A stretch of DNA of 64,000 nt. Source: Manis javanica. Taxonomy: Eukaryota; Chordata; Mammalia; Pholidota; Manidae. The position numbers were made by a program, and so were the translations under genes. The stretch is from NCBI RefSeq assembly GCF_040802235.1, contig NC_133167.1, positions 16,360,501 to 16,424,500 of the forward strand, read 5' to 3'. Numbering within the stretch: position 1 is the stretch's first letter; every line of letters starts with the position of its first letter. Positions 60,122-64,000 of this stretch are shown here, one piece after another. The notes under the pieces were generated by a model. It worked only from the letters and a program-made list of their open reading frames with translations, was not told where the DNA came from and ran no database searches.

Positions 60122-63100
60122 CTGCAGAAGGAAGCAGAAGGTTGGGAGAGGCAGGGAAGCAGCCCTCCTGCTCCCAGACCTTCTCAGGCCTCACTGTCTG
60201 CAGGGACCCTGAAACCAGACTGAAACACTTCCCTCAGGCCAGAACCACGAGGTCCCGGCGCCAGGGATACCTCCTAATGATAACAGGGCTGAGAGCAGCG
60301 CCCACACACCAGGTACTTCCCCGGGGCCACTCCCAGCTCCCGTGGTGCCTTTGTATATCATGCTTGGGTGGGTGATTTTCAAAAAGATGTGCCTTCCTCC
60401 ATCTGACAAAAACAGGACTCAGGATGGCTTACAATGCCACTCCACCCCTACCTGTCCCTTGGCTGCGTGCTTTTGTGTAGGACGCAGCCTGCGCAGCTGT
60501 CAGCAGCAGCCCTGTGCTTACTTCACACCAAACCACTGTACTCTAGCTTCACCTGGATTAGCATTTAATCCTCACACCACTGCTGTCAGGTGGAGTCTCT
60601 GACTGGCCCAATTACACAGATGAAAATCAGACTTCAGAAGGTGAGGTAACTTGCCTTCTGTCATACAACTAGCACAGAACACAACAGAGCCTGGAACACA
60701 GGTCCCGCCCGTCCACCCTGACACAGTCCAAAGCACACCACTTACCGCCTGCAGCTCCCTGTCCTGGAAGAGCCGGGGCAGAAGGCAACGCCGCAGAGGC
60801 ACTGTGAGCAGCAGCAGGAAGGGAAAGGCCAGTGAGGCCGCCGTGGACTTGACCACCCACAGCAGGGCGATGCAGCCCAGCTGGATACAGGTGAACAGGT
60901 GCATCCGCCACGTCTTCACCTGGGGAACGAGCATCAAGCCTCACCACACAGCGCCAGGCTGCTCCCACCTACATCTTAGGGGACTCGGCAACCTGGCTCC
61001 CAGTCTTTCAAGGCCATTTGTTCATCTGCTGCCCAGGGATCCCGGAGACCCTCTCCCCATCACCCCACCTCCACGCTTCCTGGCACTACCTTGGTCACGT
61101 AGGGCTGCTCAGGATGGTGCTTTGCTGGCATGAGAATGAGCAACAGACGCTGGGACAGCTGGATACCGGACAGTGATGTGACCCCCATGTACAGGAAAAT
61201 CCCAAAGAGCACGGCCAACGGGATCCGGCGCAGCACAGCCCCCATGACAATGGACAGGCCTGGAGGAGGTGACACAGACCTACCTGACCCCTCAGACAGC
61301 CCCCGTGAGGATGGATGGGTCTGGCGGGGAGGGGATCAGCTGGGCCTCATCACTATGAACAAGAGAAGACGGAGCACAATAGAGAACCAGGAAGGGCTCA
61401 GGCGAAAGGGCTCCAGGAGTGTCAAGAAGCAGGTTTGGCCGGGGGTGGGGGGGTGGCAAGGCAGGGCTTAGACATTTGGAAGTTCAAAAGGGACCCAGTC
61501 CAGCCTGGGCTAAGTGTGGACTTCTGGCCATGGGGTCCAAGAAAGCAAGTTTGGGGAGCAAGGGCTGAGCCTTGCAAGGCAGACTCTCTCACCCACGAGG
61601 CTGGCGATGAGCACTCCTGTGACCCGCTGCTCCCGCACCTCCTGGATCTGGGGCTTGTCACCAGGGGCGATGGCGGTGCGCATGACAGTGAGTGCATTCA
61701 CGTGGGTGACCGAGCGCACCGTGGCGGCCGTGAGCCAGGGCAACCCGAAGAGCCCACAGAGCCCTCCCAGGGAGCCGATCAGAAGCAGGTCCAGGTGGAA
61801 GCCGGAGCCTTTGAGCAGCCTCCGCGCCTTCTGGCTGACGATGAGCCTGCGAGGCGAGAAAGAGAAGTGGGACCGAGCAGTTGGCTGGCTAGGCAGGCCG
61901 GCGGCAGGGACCGTGTAGCAGGGGAAGGACGTGCAGAGCTCTCCACAGGCCCTGCCAGCTCCTTCTTTCAAGTTCCCAAACTGAAATTCTCACATTTAAG
62001 CAATTTTGAGCCAAACCCTCATTCTGTGGATATTTAAAACACCACAGAAGCCAGATGCCAGATCTCACCACATTGTGGTTTAACCAAAATGAGACACATT
62101 GGAGCATCACTGGTGACAGAACACAGTGTCCGAGTGTTCTGGGGACTGTGAAGCACCACCCTGCTGATGGTGGTAACAGGTGGGTAGCATGTCAAAGCAC
62201 CGAAGGGAAATCATGCCCCAGGCCACGTGCTCCCTGCGCTGACCTTGTTCCCCGCTCCTCCCCCACCTCCTCGGCTCAGAGGCCCCCATCCCTCTCACGC
62301 AGTGATTTGTGTCTCCATGAAGATCAGGATGAGGACCAGGAGGGCGGGGACAGCAGCGGCCACCATCATCCAGGGTGGGAAAGGACGGGCACTGCCCAGG
62401 GGCGGTATGAACCACGTGCGCTTATGGGGGGACGTCACTGAGAGCCCTGTGGGCACCGTCAGCTTCTGCACGGCAAGAAGGAAGCCAGGGTTTAGGGACA
62501 CAGCCTCCCCAAGCCAAGAGCCCCACACAGCAGCTGCTCCCAGCAAGCTCTGCATCCCCCTAGCAGGGCCCTGGGATATAGGGGAGTGAACAGGTTTGGG
62601 GGAGATTCGTTTTGCACCCTCCTAAGTGCCCAAGGGTCTGGTAAAGGGCAGGGAAATGACATACCTCTGAGCCCCAAGGACAGCTGTCTTTCTGCTCCCA
62701 GCCCTATGCCTGCCCCTCCAAGCATCCAGACTAAGGGTCACAAGTGGCCTCAGACTCCCGGCTGGCTTCCTCAGCTGCACCAACACAGCTACTTCTGAAC
62801 CCCCATCCCACCCACCCCAGTGCAGCCCCTGCAGGTCACTCTCACACTGGAGAGCAGGGTTCCAGCTCTGACCTTGCCACTGGGACAATGGGAATGCATG
62901 GTGGCCTCCCTCTCGAGACCCTGAGGTGAAAACCAGCAGCTGGAGGGGGTAGGGGCTCCCTCACCTGTGTGTAGGTGTCTGTAATGGAGTAATCCACCAG
63001 GACCATCACCAGAATGGAGATTGGAATGCCAAAATCCCCGATGATGCGTCGAGCCTTGAAAGAGGAGCCAGTGGGCAGAAGGAAGCAACAGGTGGGAGTG

Positions 63101-63618
63101 AGGGTCCAGAGACTAACATGGGGATGTATTACTCCAACCTCTCTGGGAGCCAAGCTGGAGCCAGAAGTCCCCTGACCTGTCCCCTTAAGCCCCAGGGGTG
63201 CCAGCCCAGCCAAGGAGGCCATTCCTCTCCTGATTAAACTTCTCTGAAGCTCCTAACAGGGTAGGGACTTGGTTCAGGTCCATGGGTGGACTGGAAGAAG
63301 GGGGCAGCCCCTCTCTGGAGCAGAGCCAAGCAGAGACAGCAGGAGCTGGGGGACATCCGTGGGGGCTCCACAGGCCCCACCCCTGCAGCCACGCACCTTG
63401 CCACCCAGGAAGCGACTGTTCCTGAACTTGCGCAAGAAGAAGGCAATGAGGAAGGTCCCAAGCATGAGGATGAGGGACAACAGAGCCGTGTTGGGTTGGT
63501 TCCTGGGGCCGAGTGGCCCGTCGGTAGGGGGCAGGGCACTCCCATTCAGGTCCAGCCCTGCCTCCAGTGCCCCTTCCTTAGGGGGGTAGAACGGCAACAG
63601 TGGGTGCTCCGTGAACAC
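60044..63618 (-). CDS. SLC4A3: SLC4A3 (anion exchanger 3, AE3), C-terminal seven coding exons; gene continues past the right edge
   Basis: AE3 is a plasma-membrane sodium-independent chloride/bicarbonate exchanger of the SLC4 family, used mainly in heart and brain to acidify cytosol after alkali load. Seven minus-strand exons join in frame (63397-63618, 62965-63054, 62299-62465, 61593-61846, 61090-61259, 60746-60919, 60044-60121) to give 384 residues plus a TGA stop. By comparison with AE1 they cover transmembrane segments 6-14 and the short cytosolic tail. Visible family marks are [14 protein letters not shown] in TM6, [18 protein letters not shown] in TM7, the METQIT glutamate matching the AE1 Glu681 transport glutamate, [30 protein letters not shown] and [11 protein letters not shown] with the conserved lysine. 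The tail, with LDSED near its start and ending [10 protein letters not shown], separates AE3 from AE1 and AE2 as I know their tails. No frameshift or stop interrupts it, so it looks functional. The N-terminal cytosolic domain and TM1-5 lie outside the window. Confidence 0.96.
60530..60715 (+). repeat. MIR relic in the last SLC4A3 intron
   Basis: The stretch contains ttaatcctcac, then acacagatgaaaatcaga, gaggtaacttgcc and a tail resembling the MIR sequence around the cagagcctggaacacaggtc region. The order and spacing match the MIR consensus in forward orientation, heavily mutated. It lies wholly inside the 624-base intron. Confidence 0.65.
60746..60919 (-). CDS. SLC4A3: SLC4A3 exon encoding TM13-TM14
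   Basis: 174 bases, 58 codons, phase 0. [20 protein letters not shown] leads into [20 protein letters not shown] and [18 protein letters not shown]. The lysine of VVKST matches AE1 Lys851, one of the stilbene (DIDS) reactive lysines of AE1. The acceptor is CCCCAG and the donor is GCG|GTAAGT. The intron to the last exon (60122-60745, 624 bases) carries an old MIR relic. Confidence 0.94.
61090..61259 (-). CDS. SLC4A3: SLC4A3 exon encoding TM11-TM12
   Basis: 170 bases: two bases completing glycine plus 56 codons. It reads [20 protein letters not shown], then [17 protein letters not shown], and ends [10 protein letters not shown]. The acceptor is CTCCAG and the donor is AAG|GTAGTG, the least consensus-like donor of the set. 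The [18 protein letters not shown] segment is a hallmark of the SLC4 anion exchangers. Confidence 0.94.
61593..61846 (-). CDS. SLC4A3: SLC4A3 exon encoding TM9-TM10 and the start of TM11
   Basis: 254 bases. One base completes the alanine codon from the previous exon, then come 84 codons, then the first base of a glycine codon. It includes [59 protein letters not shown]. The [11 protein letters not shown] and SVTH(A/V)NALTVM motifs are strongly conserved in AE1-AE3 and form the scaffold around the anion site. The acceptor is CTCGCAG and the donor is TGG|GTGAGA. The large plus-strand open frame over this exon is only its antisense shadow. Confidence 0.94.
62299..62465 (-). CDS. SLC4A3: SLC4A3 exon encoding TM8 and the key transport glutamate
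   Basis: 167 bases: 55 codons plus the first two bases of an alanine codon completed in the next exon. It begins [13 protein letters not shown] and ends METQIT. The glutamate at exon residue 51 aligns with AE1 Glu681, which couples proton and sulfate movement in AE1 and lines the transport path. [17 protein letters not shown] precedes the hydrophobic TM8 run [15 protein letters not shown]. The acceptor is GTGCAG and the donor is TGC|GTGAGA. The intron on its upstream side (62466-62964) is 499 bases. Confidence 0.94.
62965..63054 (-). CDS. SLC4A3: SLC4A3 exon encoding TM7
   Basis: 90 bases, 30 codons, phase 0. It reads [20 protein letters not shown] then [10 protein letters not shown]. The acceptor is CTCTTTCAAG and the donor is CAG|GTGAGG. 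The IGDFG(I/V)PISIL motif is diagnostic of SLC4A1-3 anion exchangers. The intron to the next exon on the right (63055-63396) is 342 bases. Confidence 0.94.
63397..63618 (-). CDS. SLC4A3: SLC4A3 exon encoding the TM5-TM6 loop and TM6
   Basis: 222 bases, 74 codons, phase 0 at both ends. The exon follows a CACACAG acceptor and begins with the codon GTG of [12 protein letters not shown]. That GTG is an internal valine, not a start codon. The first half is an extracellular-type loop containing the sequon NGS (residues 25-27 of the exon), a potential N-glycosylation site. Next come [17 protein letters not shown] and the basic [14 protein letters not shown] at the end of TM6. The donor is AAG|GTGCGT. 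The preceding exon is not in the window: the stretch 63619-64000 is intron and shows no recognisable SLC4 peptide. Confidence 0.93.
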
Positions 63619-64000
63619 CTGTGTGGGTTACAAGGTGGCCTAATGCTCACCTGGGCAGGTGATCCTGATCACCAACAGCACACCTGTGAGGGGAAGGGCT
63701 GGCCCCTATCATACCTGATGGGACAACAGTAACACAAAATACCCAGCTACATCTCACACACACACAAAGGTAACCCGAGGACACCCGGTCCTGTAGCAGT
63801 GACAGTGCCTTGATCTATCACATACCTGCATAGATGAATCCTGGAGCTCTGACCCCCACCCTCAGGGTCTGACTCCCTGCCCTTCAGCTGTGTCCTAGCC
63901 CGGCGTGCCCCTGGCTGCCTTTGCCTGAACCCAGCAGAGCTCCCCTCCTTGTGCCCTCTGTTCCCAAGGGCACACGCTGCCCCCTCCACTCTCTCCTCCC
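63619..64000 (-). other. SLC4A3: SLC4A3 intron (continues past the window edge)
   Basis: The acceptor for the 63397-63618 exon is at 63619-63620 (AG on the minus strand). A short (CA)n tract lies at 63755-63768. An open frame of 80 codons on the minus strand is not an SLC4 exon by sequence. Confidence 0.75.

Noticed and set aside
61315-62037. 240-codon plus-strand open frame, the longest in the window
   Set aside because: It runs antisense across the SLC4A3 exon at 61593-61846 and its flanking introns. The exon on the other strand explains the openness.
63522-63537. Possible CTCF motif within the SLC4A3 exon
   Set aside because: Only about 12 of 15 positions fit and the bases are explained by coding sequence.
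63616-63618. Apparent start codon for [10 protein letters not shown]
   Set aside because: The codon is GTG and directly follows a splice acceptor, so it is an internal valine of an SLC4A3 exon, not a translation start.

Overview
This window is vertebrate, and specifically mammalian, nuclear DNA. It has one interrupted gene with GT-AG introns at the far right. The other 59 kb or so is intergenic DNA full of LINE-1, LINE-2, MIR, hAT-type DNA transposon and MaLR/ERV LTR fossils. There are no operons, no bacterial signals and no CRISPR array. Several young retrotransposon copies (22261-23055, 25527-25754, 30986-31104) have sequences I associate from memory with pangolin (Manis) assemblies. A laurasiatherian mammal, possibly a pangolin, is therefore my tentative guess at the source; this was not tested by any search.

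Right end (60044-63618, minus strand): the last seven coding exons of SLC4A3 (anion exchanger AE3). They encode the C-terminal 384 residues, from just before transmembrane segment 6 to the natural stop. All splice junctions are canonical and in phase. The 5' part of the gene lies beyond the right edge of the window. About 0.9 kb past the stop codon are two CTCF-like motifs in the same orientation, 61 bp apart. They mark the transition from the gene into the intergenic region.

Remainder (1-60043): in human and mouse the DNA downstream of SLC4A3 is a large gene desert leading to EPHA4, and this window fits that arrangement. I find no convincing protein-coding gene, tRNA, rRNA or intact transposon there. 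Large blocks are antisense L1 at 5.0-7.65 kb, sense L1 with a solo LTR inside it at 36.1-38.0 kb, and antisense L1 with a nested insertion at 48.6-52.8 kb. L2, MIR, MER5 and MLT1-type relics are scattered between them. Repeat-poor stretches with clustered homeodomain-type motifs (around 14.04, 17.45-17.68 and 46.86-46.96 kb) are candidates for distal enhancers of the kind expected in a developmental gene desert. That is inference, because conservation could not be measured.

I did not find a novel biological system. The points most worth checking are the CTCF pair next to SLC4A3, the homeodomain-site cluster at 46.9 kb, the lineage-restricted retroelement at 22.3 kb, and a short duplicated/triplicated scar at 39.9 kb. 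Boundaries of old repeats are approximate unless a target-site duplication is stated.
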